Assembly (NCBI GenBank): GCA_910587295.1
Contig: CAJULP010000094.1
Coordinates: forward strand, 29,015 to 93,014
Length of the DNA: 64,000 nucleotides
Reading direction: 5' to 3'
Origin: an uncultured Lachnospiraceae bacterium
Lineage (GTDB): Bacteria; Bacillota; Clostridia; Lachnospirales; Lachnospiraceae
In this document: piece by piece, positions 27,540 to 36,680 of the stretch
Layout of the letters: each line of letters begins with the position of its first letter
Position numbering within the stretch: the first letter of the stretch is position 1
Made by a program: the position numbers and the translations under genes
Notes under the pieces: model-generated
Seen by the model: the letters and a program-made list of their open reading frames with translations, nothing else
Database searches by the model: none
What the model was told of the DNA's origin: nothing

Positions 27540-27696
27540 CATAGCATATTTTTAAATAAATATCCATCAATCAGTAAGAAAAGTATATCCTGCCGGCACA
27601 AAATTTTGTTTCTCAGCAGGCCGCAGACATGTTATGATAATGATGCAGCAGACTATCATCACACAATGCAAAAATAAAAAAGGCACGGGTATCAAA

Positions 27697-28929
27697 ATGA
27701 ATTTAAGAAAAGACGCCAATCATATCATTGAATCCGCATTACGGCAGGTCATGCCGGACGAAGCGGTCATACAGGCTTTAAACGGAAAAAATTTTAGTAC
27801 CGGAAATCTCTATCTGATTGCCGCAGGAAAGGCCGCATGGCAGATGGCAAAAACTGCGGCGTCCATACTGGGAGACCGGCTGGAAAGCGGCGTGTGCATT
27901 ACAAAATACGGCCACGTAAAAGGAGCCATCCCGAAAGTTTCATGCTATGAAGCGGGGCACCCCGTGCCCGACGATCATTCTTTTGCCGGTACCCGGGCAG
28001 CCTTAGACCTGGCCGGCGGCCTGAAAAAGGAAGACACTGTTATTTTCCTGTTGTCCGGGGGCGGATCCGCACTTTTTGAAAAACCGCTGCTGCCCGGAGA
28101 AGAACTTGCAGACATTACAAAACAGCTTCTTGCCTGCGGTGCGGATATTACGGAAATCAACATCATACGCAAACGCTTGTCTGCCGTAAAAGGCGGACGT
28201 TTTGCCCAATTCTGCGCCCCTGCAAAGGTCTTCAGCATCGTATTAAGCGACATTATAGGCGACCCCCTTGACATGATTGCTTCCGGGCCCGCTTACCCGG
28301 ATAGCAGCACCTGCGCCCAGGCCCTAGCGATTGCGGAAAAATACCATCTGAAACTAAGCAGCCGGGCAGGAAACCTGTTACAGGAAGAAACACCAAAAGA
28401 ATTGGACAATGTGGAGACTGTGATCACCGGAAGCGTTAAAAATCTGTGCCGCGCTGCCGCCAGGACCTGCGAATCATTGGGGTATCAGGCGGTAATCTTA
28501 ACTGACCAGCTATGCTGTGAAGCGAAAGAAGCGGGCAGCTTCCTCTCTTCCATCGCAAAATCACATCAGGATGCCTCTCACAGCATCGCCTTTTTGGCCG
28601 GCGGCGAAACCATCGTTCACCTTAGAGGCACCGGAACGGGCGGCCGGAACCAGGAACTGGCACTTGCCGCGGCGCCGGGCATTTCCGGGCTTACCGACAC
28701 CGCCATATTCAGTATTGGAAGCGACGGAACAGACGGGCCCACCGATGCCGCCGGAGGCTACTGTGACACCCGCACCAAAGACCTCTTAGCTTCCATGGGG
28801 ATCGACATCTATCAGACATTGGAAAATAATGATGCCTATACGGCTTTAGAAAAAACAGGCGGACTGATCAAGACCGGCGCTACCGGCACGAACGTGAATG
28901 ATGTTGCCGTATTATTGATCAAACGATGA
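27697..28929 (+). CDS. Glycerate 2-kinase (GckA/MOFRL family)
   Basis: 410 aa from ATG 27697 (MNLRKDANHIIESAL), the family's usual N-terminus; earlier in-frame codons back to 27634 look non-coding. N-terminal DUF4147 domain with VIFLLSGGGSALFEKP and INIIRKRLSAVKGGR, C-terminal MOFRL domain with GGETIVHLRGTGTGGRNQELAL and SIGSDGTDGPTDAAGG. It phosphorylates D-glycerate to 2-phosphoglycerate. Convergent with the EamA gene, ten bases apart. No strong ribosome-binding site is visible. Confidence 0.92.
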   Translation: MNLRKDANHIIESALRQVMPDEAVIQALNGKNFSTGNLYLIAAGKAAWQMAKTAASILGDRLESGVCITKYGHVKGAIPKVSCYEAGHPVPDDHSFAGTRAALDLAGGLKKEDTVIFLLSGGGSALFEKPLLPGEELADITKQLLACGADITEINIIRKRLSAVKGGRFAQFCAPAKVFSIVLSDIIGDPLDMIASGPAYPDSSTCAQALAIAEKYHLKLSSRAGNLLQEETPKELDNVETVITGSVKNLCRAAARTCESLGYQAVILTDQLCCEAKEAGSFLSSIAKSHQDASHSIAFLAGGETIVHLRGTGTGGRNQELALAAAPGISGLTDTAIFSIGSDGTDGPTDAAGGYCDTRTKDLLASMGIDIYQTLENNDAYTALEKTGGLIKTGATGTNVNDVAVLLIKR

Positions 28930-28938
28930 TACGCAGCC

Positions 28939-29352
28939 TTATAAAACCATGACCAAAGTTCCCGCACCGATCAGCACACAGCCAACCAGGGATCTTGCAG
29001 AAAATTCTTCATGAAGGAATATAAAAGCTAACAGCAGCGTGATCACAACACTCAGCTTGTCGATCGGTACAACCTTAGACGCTTCCCCCATCTGCAGCGC
29101 CCGGTAATAGCACAGCCATGACGCACCGGTTGCCAATCCTGACAATATCAGGAATATCCAGCTCTTTTTACTGATCTGCGCTATTCCTCCCTGGGTATTG
29201 GTCAAAAAAACCATCCCCCATGACAGGAAAACGACCACCACCGTCCTGATGGCTGTCGCTAGATTAGAATTAACGCCTTCTATGCCTATTTTCGCCAATA
29301 TGGAAGTAAGCGCCGCAAATACCGCGGATAAAATTGCAAATAAAAGCCACAT
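28939..29352 (-). CDS. EamA/DMT-type single-domain membrane transporter
   Basis: 137 aa from ATG 29352 after GGGAGG. Four to five hydrophobic helices, one EamA repeat (MWLLFAILSAVFAALTSILAKIGI, later ASWLCYYRALQMGEASKVVPIDKLSV). Half the length of normal ten-helix drug/metabolite transporters, so it probably dimerises. Substrate unknown. Confidence 0.88.
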   Translation of the reverse strand: MWLLFAILSAVFAALTSILAKIGIEGVNSNLATAIRTVVVVFLSWGMVFLTNTQGGIAQISKKSWIFLILSGLATGASWLCYYRALQMGEASKVVPIDKLSVVITLLLAFIFLHEEFSARSLVGCVLIGAGTLVMVL

Positions 29353-29448
29353 GACCAACTGCCTCCCAAGCAATCATTTTAAAAAAATAGTATAAATAAA
29401 AACATAACTTGTCAAGATGATAAAATCACTTTTCCCACCGCAATCCAT

Positions 29449-29506
29449 GCTCCCAGAGCGCAATTCGTGCAAAACGCTAGCTCCCGGCCAAAGCGCCTGA
29501 TATACT
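29449..29506 (+). promoter_or_regulatory. Promoter with direct repeats upstream of ABC exporter genes
   Basis: A TATACT -10 at 29501-29506 lacks a good -35. Two GCTCCC-led direct repeats (29449 and 29480; each followed by AGCGC within about ten bases) are spaced 31 bp, three helix turns, with the second overlapping the -35 position. LytTR response regulators bind such repeats and activate promoters with poor -35 boxes; the LytTR gene at 33293 would be the natural candidate. Inference. Confidence 0.45.
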
Positions 29507-29542
29507 GATTCCAATGAAACATTGAAGTCAAAGGAGATCAAC

Positions 29543-31387
29543 ATGCCAAGCAAAGAAAAGCATTACAGCTTCCTTAAAAATACACACTACTACTTTAAGG
29601 AAATCATTGACCAGAATCCCAAAATTGCTCTGTGTTTAGTGGCTGCAACAGCCTGCGGCGTCCTGCTGCCTTTTTGGTATGCCAAATTGCCCCGGCTTGT
29701 ATTAAAAGGACTGGAAGAACATTGGTCACTTTCCTTATTTATTGAGCAGATCCTTTTCTTTGCGGTTTTACTTGCCATAACAGGAACCATCCGGTCTGCG
29801 GCGGACTCCTATATCGGCTCAATGTCAATTCCCTTTCTTGATATCTTCAACCTGCACATCCTGAAAAAAAGGCTGTCAGTGGACTATGACATCCTGGAAA
29901 ACAAGCAGTTCCATGATGAAGCCTACGCTGCTTATGACTCCCTTTACAGGCACCACTCCGAAATGCAAAACGGTTTTCATATCTGGAAAGAATTTTTCAT
30001 CGCTGCCATCTCAGCAGCCCTCTATGGGGGCATTTTATTGACCCAGAGCATCGGGATTTCAATTTTGACCCTGCTCCCCGCTTTTCTCACATCTTTTTTA
30101 CAAAAAAAGGTCCGGGCCTACGATAAAAAAATGCGTCTTTCAGCAGAAGCCTCCAACCGGAAAATGGATTATATCTCAAGACAGACTTCTAACTTCCGCG
30201 CCGGAAAAGACATCCGTCTCTTCCAGCTTCCCGGATGGTTCCTTGGAATTTTACGGAAAGAGCGCAAAATCAGTGAAGGCTATGTGAAGCAGTGGGAAAA
30301 CGCTTATTTAGCTGCCAACTGCCTTGATTCCATTTTGAATTTCTTAAGGGATAGCTGCGCTTACCTTTTCCTTGTTGTCCAAATCCTGCAAGGAAACATG
30401 GCGGTATCCGATTTCGTCTGGTATATGGCGGTGGTCGCAAACTGCCAGCAGGCCTGCGCCACCCTCCTTGCCCAGGGAGAACAGCTGGGAAGGCTGAACC
30501 TGGATTATGGCAGGATCAGACGCTTTCTGGATGACTGGAACGACACTGCCTTTTCAGGCAAGCAGGATACTCAAAACACAATGCAGGATGATCCAACAAG
30601 CCAACATGCACTGGAGATTGAATTTCGGAACGTGGCCTTTACTTATCCGGAAAGCAGCCACGCAGCTTTACAGGATCTAAACTTTACCATCCGCCCAGGC
30701 GAAAAGATTGCCCTCGTGGGGCTAAACGGCGCCGGAAAAACCACGCTGGTAAAACTCCTATGCGGGCTTTACCACCCAACCTCCGGCGAAATACTGGTAA
30801 ACGGGCGAAATATAAAAGATTATGGCAGGGAAGCTTATTACCGGATGATCTCTGCGGTATTTCAAAACGGGAAACTGCTGCCCCTCAGCATTGCCCAAAA
30901 CGTAGCTTCAGCCCCCAAAAAAGACATAGACCCTGACAGGGTAAAAGAATGCCTGATGCTCTCCGGTCTTTGGGAAAAGGTAGACAAGCTGCCCCAAAAA
31001 GAATACACTTCCCTTGGCCGGATGATCTGCGAAAACGCCATTGACCTTTCCGGCGGCGAACGCCAAAAGCTCTGGATGGCACGGGCATTTTATAAAAAGG
31101 CGCTTCTGCTTATCCTGGATGAGCCCACTGCCGCCCTTGACCCTTTGTCAGAACGGGAGATCTACGAAAAGTATCAGGATATGTCTATGGGAAAAACTTC
31201 TTTATTTATCTCCCACAGACTTTCCAGCACCAGCTTCTGCGACCGGATCTTCTTTCTGGAAAAAGGACGGATCACGGAAAAAGGGAGCCATCAGTCGCTC
31301 CTTAAAAAGGGCGGCGCTTACGCACATTTATTTGAAATCCAGAGCCAATACTATCAAAAAGGAGGAGACACTGCATGGGAAGCTTAA
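29543..31387 (+). CDS. ABC exporter, membrane-ATPase half-transporter 1
   Basis: 614 aa from ATG 29543, six bases after AAGGAG. An N-terminal membrane domain of about six helices (to residue ~320), then the ATPase: Walker A VGLNGAGKTTLVKLL, signature LSGGERQKLWMARAF, Walker B LLILDEPTAALD, H-loop FISHR. Its stop overlaps the start of the next half-transporter by 13 bp, so the two are translated together and probably form a heterodimer. Such pairs with a LytTR/GHKL system export peptides or drugs. Confidence 0.92.
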   Translation: MPSKEKHYSFLKNTHYYFKEIIDQNPKIALCLVAATACGVLLPFWYAKLPRLVLKGLEEHWSLSLFIEQILFFAVLLAITGTIRSAADSYIGSMSIPFLDIFNLHILKKRLSVDYDILENKQFHDEAYAAYDSLYRHHSEMQNGFHIWKEFFIAAISAALYGGILLTQSIGISILTLLPAFLTSFLQKKVRAYDKKMRLSAEASNRKMDYISRQTSNFRAGKDIRLFQLPGWFLGILRKERKISEGYVKQWENAYLAANCLDSILNFLRDSCAYLFLVVQILQGNMAVSDFVWYMAVVANCQQACATLLAQGEQLGRLNLDYGRIRRFLDDWNDTAFSGKQDTQNTMQDDPTSQHALEIEFRNVAFTYPESSHAALQDLNFTIRPGEKIALVGLNGAGKTTLVKLLCGLYHPTSGEILVNGRNIKDYGREAYYRMISAVFQNGKLLPLSIAQNVASAPKKDIDPDRVKECLMLSGLWEKVDKLPQKEYTSLGRMICENAIDLSGGERQKLWMARAFYKKALLLILDEPTAALDPLSEREIYEKYQDMSMGKTSLFISHRLSSTSFCDRIFFLEKGRITEKGSHQSLLKKGGAYAHLFEIQSQYYQKGGDTAWEA

Positions 31388-33249
31388 AAGGCGGGAAATC
31401 AGAATTTCGAAAAGATATCAAAAGCCATGGAAGAGCCATCAAACTGCTTTTTACCTACAGCCGGGAGTGGTCGGTCATGGGAATCACGATCCTGATGGAC
31501 GCCCTTTACCCCTTTATCAGCATTTACCTCTCCTCCATGCTGCTACAGGCACTTTATGAAAAAAGACCATTGCGCGAAATGATCCTGTGGATCCTTGGGG
31601 GAGCCGGAACAACGCTTATCGTCACGCTCATAAGGCACATTACCGCAAAATACAAAAACACACTTTGGTGGGGTATGCGTTTTCGGACAGAGGAACCCCT
31701 TATGGAAAAAGCCATGAAGATGGACTATGGATTGTTGGAGGATGAAAATGTCCAAAAACTGCGCTCCAGACAGGAAGAATACCGCAAACACGGCAATGGC
31801 GCATTTAATATCTTTATCTGGCGGGGAGAGCTTTTCCTCACTGCCTTTTTGAAACTGATTCTTGCAGCCGCCACGATAGGAATACTCATGGCACAGGCTG
31901 AATCTATCAGCGCAAAGGACCACCCTTTTATAAAGATGATCGGAATCATAACCGTGCTCATCCTTTCAGCCGGTTTTTTCCTCATACAGAAACTGAACAA
32001 ATGGGATGGGCTCATGCGCCATCAAATCTGGCAGGACGAGGCGGACAATGAACGGCTGAACACCTTTATGATGTCAGAAATTGCATTTGACCAGGAAAGC
32101 GGGAAAGATATCCGCTTATTCCATCAGGAAAAACTGCTTACCGAGTACGGAAACCAAATGATCGCCAACTCAAAAGAGCTTGCACATAACGTGTTTAAAG
32201 TACGCATCAAACATGATACCCTGCATAGCCTGTGGATAGCTGCCCTGGGTGTCATTGTCTATTTATATGCCGGGATCAACGCTTACGCAGGCAGCATTCC
32301 CGTAGGAAGCATCGTGCGTTTTGCAGGCGGGATACAGCAGATGATCCAGGCTCTTACCGACCTTTTGGACAGCTGGAATTACCTGCATAACAATCGGAAT
32401 CGGATGGATGAATTTTTTGCCTATCTGGATCTGCCGGATAACATGAAACAGGGAACCATCCCTGTGCAAAAACGGAAAGACGGACGATTTTTGATTGAAT
32501 TTCAAAATGTTTCTTTTCGGTACCCCGGAACCAATGCCTATGTGTTAAAAAACTTAAATCTCCGGTTTGAGATTGGGGAACGGGTTGCTCTTGTCGGGCC
32601 AAACGGATCCGGCAAGACCACTTTCGTTAAGCTTTTATGCCGGCTTTATGACCCAACCGAAGGTACGATCTTTTTAAACGATGTGGATATCCGGAAATAC
32701 CGCTGCGAAGATTATATGCGGCTGTTTTCCGTCGTGTTTCAGGACTTTCAGGTATTTCCGTTTTGCATGGGAGAATACATTGCCGGAGGCTCTAATGTTG
32801 ATACAAGCAAAGCGCTGGACGCAGTATCCCGCACCGGCCTTTCCGGACTTCTGTCCAGGCTGCCCCATGGGTTGGATACCATGATCGGGCGGGATTTTTC
32901 AGAGGAAGGTTTTATCATCTCTGGCGGTGAAGCGCAAAAACTGGCCATGGCGCGGGCAATCTATAAAAACGCCCCTTTTGTAATCCTGGACGAACCAACC
33001 GCCGCCCTTGACCCTTTGGCAGAACATGAAATCTATACTAAATTCCATGAGGTCATCGGAGATAAGACAGCCCTTTTCATCTCCCACCGTCTCTCTGCAT
33101 GCCTGTTTGCCAAGGAGATCCTTGTATTTGAAAACGGGAATATCGTCCAAAGGGGAAGCCATGAAGGGCTGCGCGGCCAGCCGGGGCTGTATCAGCAGAT
33201 GTGGCAGGCACAGGCAAAATATTATACCGGCCCGGCCATGCAGAATTGA
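31375..33249 (+). CDS. ABC exporter, membrane-ATPase half-transporter 2
   Basis: 624 aa, ATG after AGGAGG. Membrane domain to about residue 330, then Walker A VGPNGSGKTTFVKLL, signature ISGGEAQKLAMARAI, Walker B FVILDEPTAALD, H-loop FISHR. The signature begins ISGGE rather than LSGGE. Paired with the preceding gene. 43 bp before the response regulator on the same strand. Confidence 0.92.
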   Translation: MGSLKGGKSEFRKDIKSHGRAIKLLFTYSREWSVMGITILMDALYPFISIYLSSMLLQALYEKRPLREMILWILGGAGTTLIVTLIRHITAKYKNTLWWGMRFRTEEPLMEKAMKMDYGLLEDENVQKLRSRQEEYRKHGNGAFNIFIWRGELFLTAFLKLILAAATIGILMAQAESISAKDHPFIKMIGIITVLILSAGFFLIQKLNKWDGLMRHQIWQDEADNERLNTFMMSEIAFDQESGKDIRLFHQEKLLTEYGNQMIANSKELAHNVFKVRIKHDTLHSLWIAALGVIVYLYAGINAYAGSIPVGSIVRFAGGIQQMIQALTDLLDSWNYLHNNRNRMDEFFAYLDLPDNMKQGTIPVQKRKDGRFLIEFQNVSFRYPGTNAYVLKNLNLRFEIGERVALVGPNGSGKTTFVKLLCRLYDPTEGTIFLNDVDIRKYRCEDYMRLFSVVFQDFQVFPFCMGEYIAGGSNVDTSKALDAVSRTGLSGLLSRLPHGLDTMIGRDFSEEGFIISGGEAQKLAMARAIYKNAPFVILDEPTAALDPLAEHEIYTKFHEVIGDKTALFISHRLSACLFAKEILVFENGNIVQRGSHEGLRGQPGLYQQMWQAQAKYYTGPAMQN

Positions 33250-33292
33250 CTGGGCAATATCATGTCATGAAAACAATAGGAGATTTAAGCCG

Positions 33293-34015
33293 ATGGACAC
33301 ACTACGGATTGCAATTTGTGATGATGAACAGATAGAACGGGAACTTCTGGAGAAATACATCCATGAATGGCAGGCACGCCAAAGCCATCCTGTTACAACC
33401 GCTTCCTTTCCCGGCGGAGCGGATCTGCTCCACATGCATAATAGGCACCCTTTTGACCTGATTCTTTTAGACATTCAAATGCAGGAACCGGACGGGATGT
33501 GGGTCGCAAAAAAGATCCGGGAGTCCGACCATGATACCGGGATATTTTTCATCACAGGATATGAGGATTATCTGGCGGAAGGCTACGAGGTGGAAGCATT
33601 CCGATATCTGTTAAAACCCCTCAAAAAGGAAAAGCTGTGGGATTCCATTGACCAATTTCTACTGCGCAGGAAAAAGTCACAACGGTTCTGGACGCTGGAA
33701 ACGCCGGAAGGTCAAAAAAGAGTGGCGTTAGAGGAGATCCTTTACCTGGAATCCTTTGGACATACCTGCCAGCTGTACGCCAAGTCTGACAGCTTTATCG
33801 TTAAAAAGGGGATTTCGGATATGGAACAGCAGTTGCAGGCATTAGGTCTTGCCGCCTTCCGGTGCCATCGTTCTTACCTTATCAATATTGCCCAGGTGAC
33901 CGGCATCGGGCGGGAATACGCCGTCATGACAGACGGCCAGAAAGTTCCTTTAAGCCGGAAACTCTATCATCCCTTAAACCAGGCTTTTATCCGCTATTTC
34001 AGGAAAAGCTTTTAA
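33293..34015 (+). CDS. LytTR-family response regulator
   Basis: 240 aa from ATG 33293 after AGGAG. Receiver domain with D10/D11 (ICDDEQ), phosphoacceptor D60 (LILLDIQM) and a conserved Lys in LLKPLKKEK; then a LytTR DNA-binding domain (ILYLESFGHTCQLYAKS, then FRCHRSYLINIAQV). It likely acts with the kinase encoded 23 bp downstream and controls the exporter upstream. A longer frame to 33008 overlaps the transporter and is rejected. Confidence 0.94.
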   Translation: MDTLRIAICDDEQIERELLEKYIHEWQARQSHPVTTASFPGGADLLHMHNRHPFDLILLDIQMQEPDGMWVAKKIRESDHDTGIFFITGYEDYLAEGYEVEAFRYLLKPLKKEKLWDSIDQFLLRRKKSQRFWTLETPEGQKRVALEEILYLESFGHTCQLYAKSDSFIVKKGISDMEQQLQALGLAAFRCHRSYLINIAQVTGIGREYAVMTDGQKVPLSRKLYHPLNQAFIRYFRKSF

Positions 34016-34037
34016 AGAAGAAACTTCGAGGTACAAA

Positions 34038-34781
34038 ATGCTGATATTCTTATTGGCAGCGCTCCTTGCACTGGGGCTTATTGCTGCTTTTTGGTGGATC
34101 CCCCGCCTCATTGATAAACAGACGGAACATTTCCAAAGCGATTTGGTAAACCGGCATTATGAAGAGGTAGAAAATATATATCGCACCATGCGCTCATGGC
34201 GGCACGATTACCACAATCATCTTCAGGCGGCAAGCTCTTATCTTGAGCTTAAGAAATATGATGAACTTGCCACGTACCTGAAACAACTGGATGAGGATTT
34301 ACATGAAATTGACCAGATTATAAAAACGGGAAACCTGATGGCGGATGCCATCGTAAACAGTAAGCTGGCCCTTATGCGGGAACACCAGATCCGCACGGAA
34401 GTTGCCGCCCATGTTCCTCCCAAAATGCAGATCACGGACACGGAGCTGTGCGTGCTTCTGGGGAACCTGCTTGACAATGCCATTGAAGCATGTAAAGCGC
34501 TGACAAACGATCAGAATCGTTTCATTAAGATCTATATTGATATCCTGCAGGATCAGTTTTATATCTCCATCATAAATGGCATGGACGGAAAAGCACAAAA
34601 ACAGGGAAAATTGTTTAAAAGCACTAAGCCAGACCAGGGGATGCATGGGTTCGGCCTTATTCGTGTGGAACGGATCGTGGAAAAATACGGCGGCTTCCTC
34701 GACTGCCAGTCGGAGGAAGGTGTGTTTGCCACGGAAGTGCTGCTGCCAACAGGAATAAGTTGCCCTTCAGAACATCCCTGA
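34038..34781 (+). CDS. GHKL-type sensor histidine kinase (short, AgrC-like)
   Basis: 247 aa. One N-terminal membrane helix (LIFLLAALLALGLIAAFWW), then H-box SWRHDYHNHLQ (H56), N-box LGNLLDNAIEA and a GFGLIRV G-box. AgrC-type kinases usually have five to six helices; with one helix and no sensor domain this kinase probably senses through the membrane or through the exporter, as in BceS-type systems. Partner of the LytTR regulator. Confidence 0.92.
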   Translation: MLIFLLAALLALGLIAAFWWIPRLIDKQTEHFQSDLVNRHYEEVENIYRTMRSWRHDYHNHLQAASSYLELKKYDELATYLKQLDEDLHEIDQIIKTGNLMADAIVNSKLALMREHQIRTEVAAHVPPKMQITDTELCVLLGNLLDNAIEACKALTNDQNRFIKIYIDILQDQFYISIINGMDGKAQKQGKLFKSTKPDQGMHGFGLIRVERIVEKYGGFLDCQSEEGVFATEVLLPTGISCPSEHP

Positions 34782-34821
34782 GAAAATACTTAAAATTACT
34801 TAAAATAATTTGAAATAGGTA

Positions 34822-34850
34822 TTGACGAATGCACCATCTGGTGGTATTAT
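34822..34850 (+). promoter_or_regulatory. Promoter of tRNA-Leu
   Basis: TTGACG (34822-34827), 17-bp spacer, TATTAT (34845-34850), 14 bp before the tRNA 5' end. Confidence 0.8.
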
Positions 34851-34864
34851 AACTTTTGTGATTT

Positions 34865-34949
34865 GCGGAAGTGTCGGAACTGGCAGACGAGCAAGACTAA
34901 GGATCTTGTGTGCATTGCGCACGTGTGGGTTCAAGTCCCATCTTCCGCA
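34865..34949 (+). tRNA. tRNA-Leu (anticodon AAG)
   Basis: 85 nt. Acceptor GCGGAAG/CTTCCGC with discriminator A, anticodon stem CAAGA/TCTTG around AAG (34899-34901), long class II variable arm (TGTGC...GCGCAC) and TPsiC loop GGTTCAAGTCC. CCA is not encoded. It reads CUU codons. Its 3' 21 bp are the attachment site of the adjoining element. Confidence 0.97.
34929..34949 (+). repeat. attL: tRNA-Leu 3' end
   Basis: 21 bp, starting GTTCAAGTCCC and ending TTCCGCA, identical to 37975-37995. It forms the T-arm and acceptor end of the intact tRNA. Confidence 0.9.
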
Positions 34950-35003
34950 GTGATTTAAGTGTTGGGAAGCCTTGATTTTACTGGCTTCCCACATTTTTTG
35001 CTT

Positions 35004-35672
35004 TCATAAATTTTGAACACGCTTGAACACGTTATTGATTTTGCTGTTAATAGCCCTTTCATAAGCATCAGCACGATTTTCAATGGAAGTCGTGGAGTGC
35101 ATATAATATTTTTCTGTTGTAGAAAAATCCTTATGTCCTGCAAAAATCCTTATCTCTTCATTAGACAATGCTCCCGATTCACCCATATTGGAAATACAAG
35201 TTTTACGAATGGAATGATTTCCTTTTTGTGTGGTCTTAATCATGCGATTTAAACGCCTTAAAACGTTGTTGATTGCATCATTATGCATTCGTTCGCCGTT
35301 TTTATCCAGCAGTAAATAATCTGAATGAAAATTCCGCTGTTCATTTGCCTTGATTATTTTGGAAAGTAATGCTTTTGCATTACGGGTCAAAAATAATTCT
35401 CTGTCAGCATTTGGTGTTTTTCCATGAGGAACTATTTCATAACCGTCACGAATAATTTTTCCATTAGCTAATTTCTCATAATGTTTAATCTCTGTACGCT
35501 GAATATGTACTAAAGTCTCTGAAAAATCACTTGTCTTTAAAGCGACAACTTCACCAACACGCAACGCTAAAGTAAAGTTAAGGCAAACTCCAAGATATGC
35601 AGTATTCTCTGTCTTTTCAAATTGTTTTAAAGCCGTATTGATAAGCTGTTCTTCTTCATTTTCCCTGTACAA
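35004..35672 (-). pseudogene. Tyrosine recombinase (integrase), N-terminally truncated
   Basis: 222 aa from a TTG without a ribosome-binding site. Only the catalytic domain is present: a first Arg region (LNFTLALRVGEVVALKTSDF), GNHSIRKTCIS (HxxR box), FAGHKD (His) and TEKYYMHS (Tyr nucleophile). Family members have 350-400 aa with arm-binding and core-binding domains first; both are lost, and the break at about 35675 abuts the next gene. It ends 55 bp from the tRNA-Leu, the normal position for the integrase of a tRNA-targeting element. Confidence 0.85.
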
Positions 35673-35693
35673 ATAGAAGTTTTAAGTACAAAA

Positions 35694-36662
35694 ATGGGAA
35701 TTTTACCATCTGAATTGATATGGGGAAAAGAATGTGAGAGAGAACACTTTATAAAAATGATACTTATTACAATACTGATGAACAATAAGGAAGCTAATCC
35801 ATTTGAAAAAGGTGATTTAAATGATTGGATTCAAAAAGAAATATCGTTTGACCCTCAATGGGAAGAAAATAAAGGGAATGAATTAAACCAAAATGCATTA
35901 GAACAATATTATTTAGAAAAGTATGGCTTTTTTATTAATGAAAAAAATTATGACCAGTACTTAAGTCTTGCCAGTGAAACTGATAGCAGGTATGAAAAAA
36001 TATCTAATATAATTCTGAGAATCATGCTATTGTCAGATTATGACTTTACAAGACATTTTATCTCTCACTTAATTAATAATACGATAAACAGTGTTCAACC
36101 AAACCCTATAACAGAGGATTCAATTCCCGAAGCAATACAGCAAACTTATATTGAAAGAACGCATCGAACCCAAAATCTAATAGAAAATTTTATAATTTAT
36201 AAAGGACAATATTCCATGATAATGTTAGATGGTCATTCCGCATGTTATCATGAATTTATATCTGCTTTTGATAATTTCTGGCATGCAGTAAAAGGAGAAT
36301 ACTTTGACTTTTTTAACCGAAAAATTTTTTCTAAAATTAATGATTCTACAGAAGCAGTTAACACCTTAAAAATTTTGCAAAACAAAGATATAGAGGAAGT
36401 ATTACTAAGCGATTGTTTTTTGGATTTAAATGAAAAAATATTAAACAGAATCAGCCATTACAATACATTTGCAATGCTTTTAGATATTAAAGCCAGAGTA
36501 ATGCTTAATATTGCTTTACAAGACGGTTATTTTATGGAGAATTTAGATAAAAAAAATGTATTCAATACTCCCGGTTTAACTGCTTATAAAAACACACAAA
36601 AACTTGATAAAGAATTAGATAAACTTATTAAATTTTTAGTAAGGACTGTCGCCTTAACTTAG
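35694..36662 (+). CDS. Unknown protein, 322 aa, element cargo
   Basis: No family recognised. Soluble, rich in Asn/Ile/Lys/Asp, mostly helical; notable stretches are YSMIMLDGHSACYHEF (about residue 175) and HYNTFAMLLDIKARVMLN. No nucleotide-binding, membrane or DNA-binding motif is visible. No ribosome-binding site precedes the ATG, which lies 22 bp from the integrase break, so the gene may be missing its 5' end. A hairpin terminator overlaps its stop codon. Being the only sizeable cytoplasmic cargo of the element, it is a candidate accessory (defence or fitness) gene; this is inference. Confidence 0.75.
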   Translation: MGILPSELIWGKECEREHFIKMILITILMNNKEANPFEKGDLNDWIQKEISFDPQWEENKGNELNQNALEQYYLEKYGFFINEKNYDQYLSLASETDSRYEKISNIILRIMLLSDYDFTRHFISHLINNTINSVQPNPITEDSIPEAIQQTYIERTHRTQNLIENFIIYKGQYSMIMLDGHSACYHEFISAFDNFWHAVKGEYFDFFNRKIFSKINDSTEAVNTLKILQNKDIEEVLLSDCFLDLNEKILNRISHYNTFAMLLDIKARVMLNIALQDGYFMENLDKKNVFNTPGLTAYKNTQKLDKELDKLIKFLVRTVALT

Positions 36663-36677
36663 TGCGGCAGTCCTTTT
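36641..36677. terminator. Bidirectional terminator between convergent genes
   Basis: Stem AAGGACTG (36641-36648) with CAGTCCTT (36668-36675), extended by CGC/GCG, followed by T-run; it serves both the 322-aa gene (plus) and the secreted protein gene (minus). Confidence 0.85.
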
Positions 36678-36680
36678 ATA

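Noticed and set aside
33008..33292. 5' extension of the response-regulator frame
   Set aside because: It overlaps the ABC exporter end, and the receiver domain starts at ATG 33293 with AGGAG before it.
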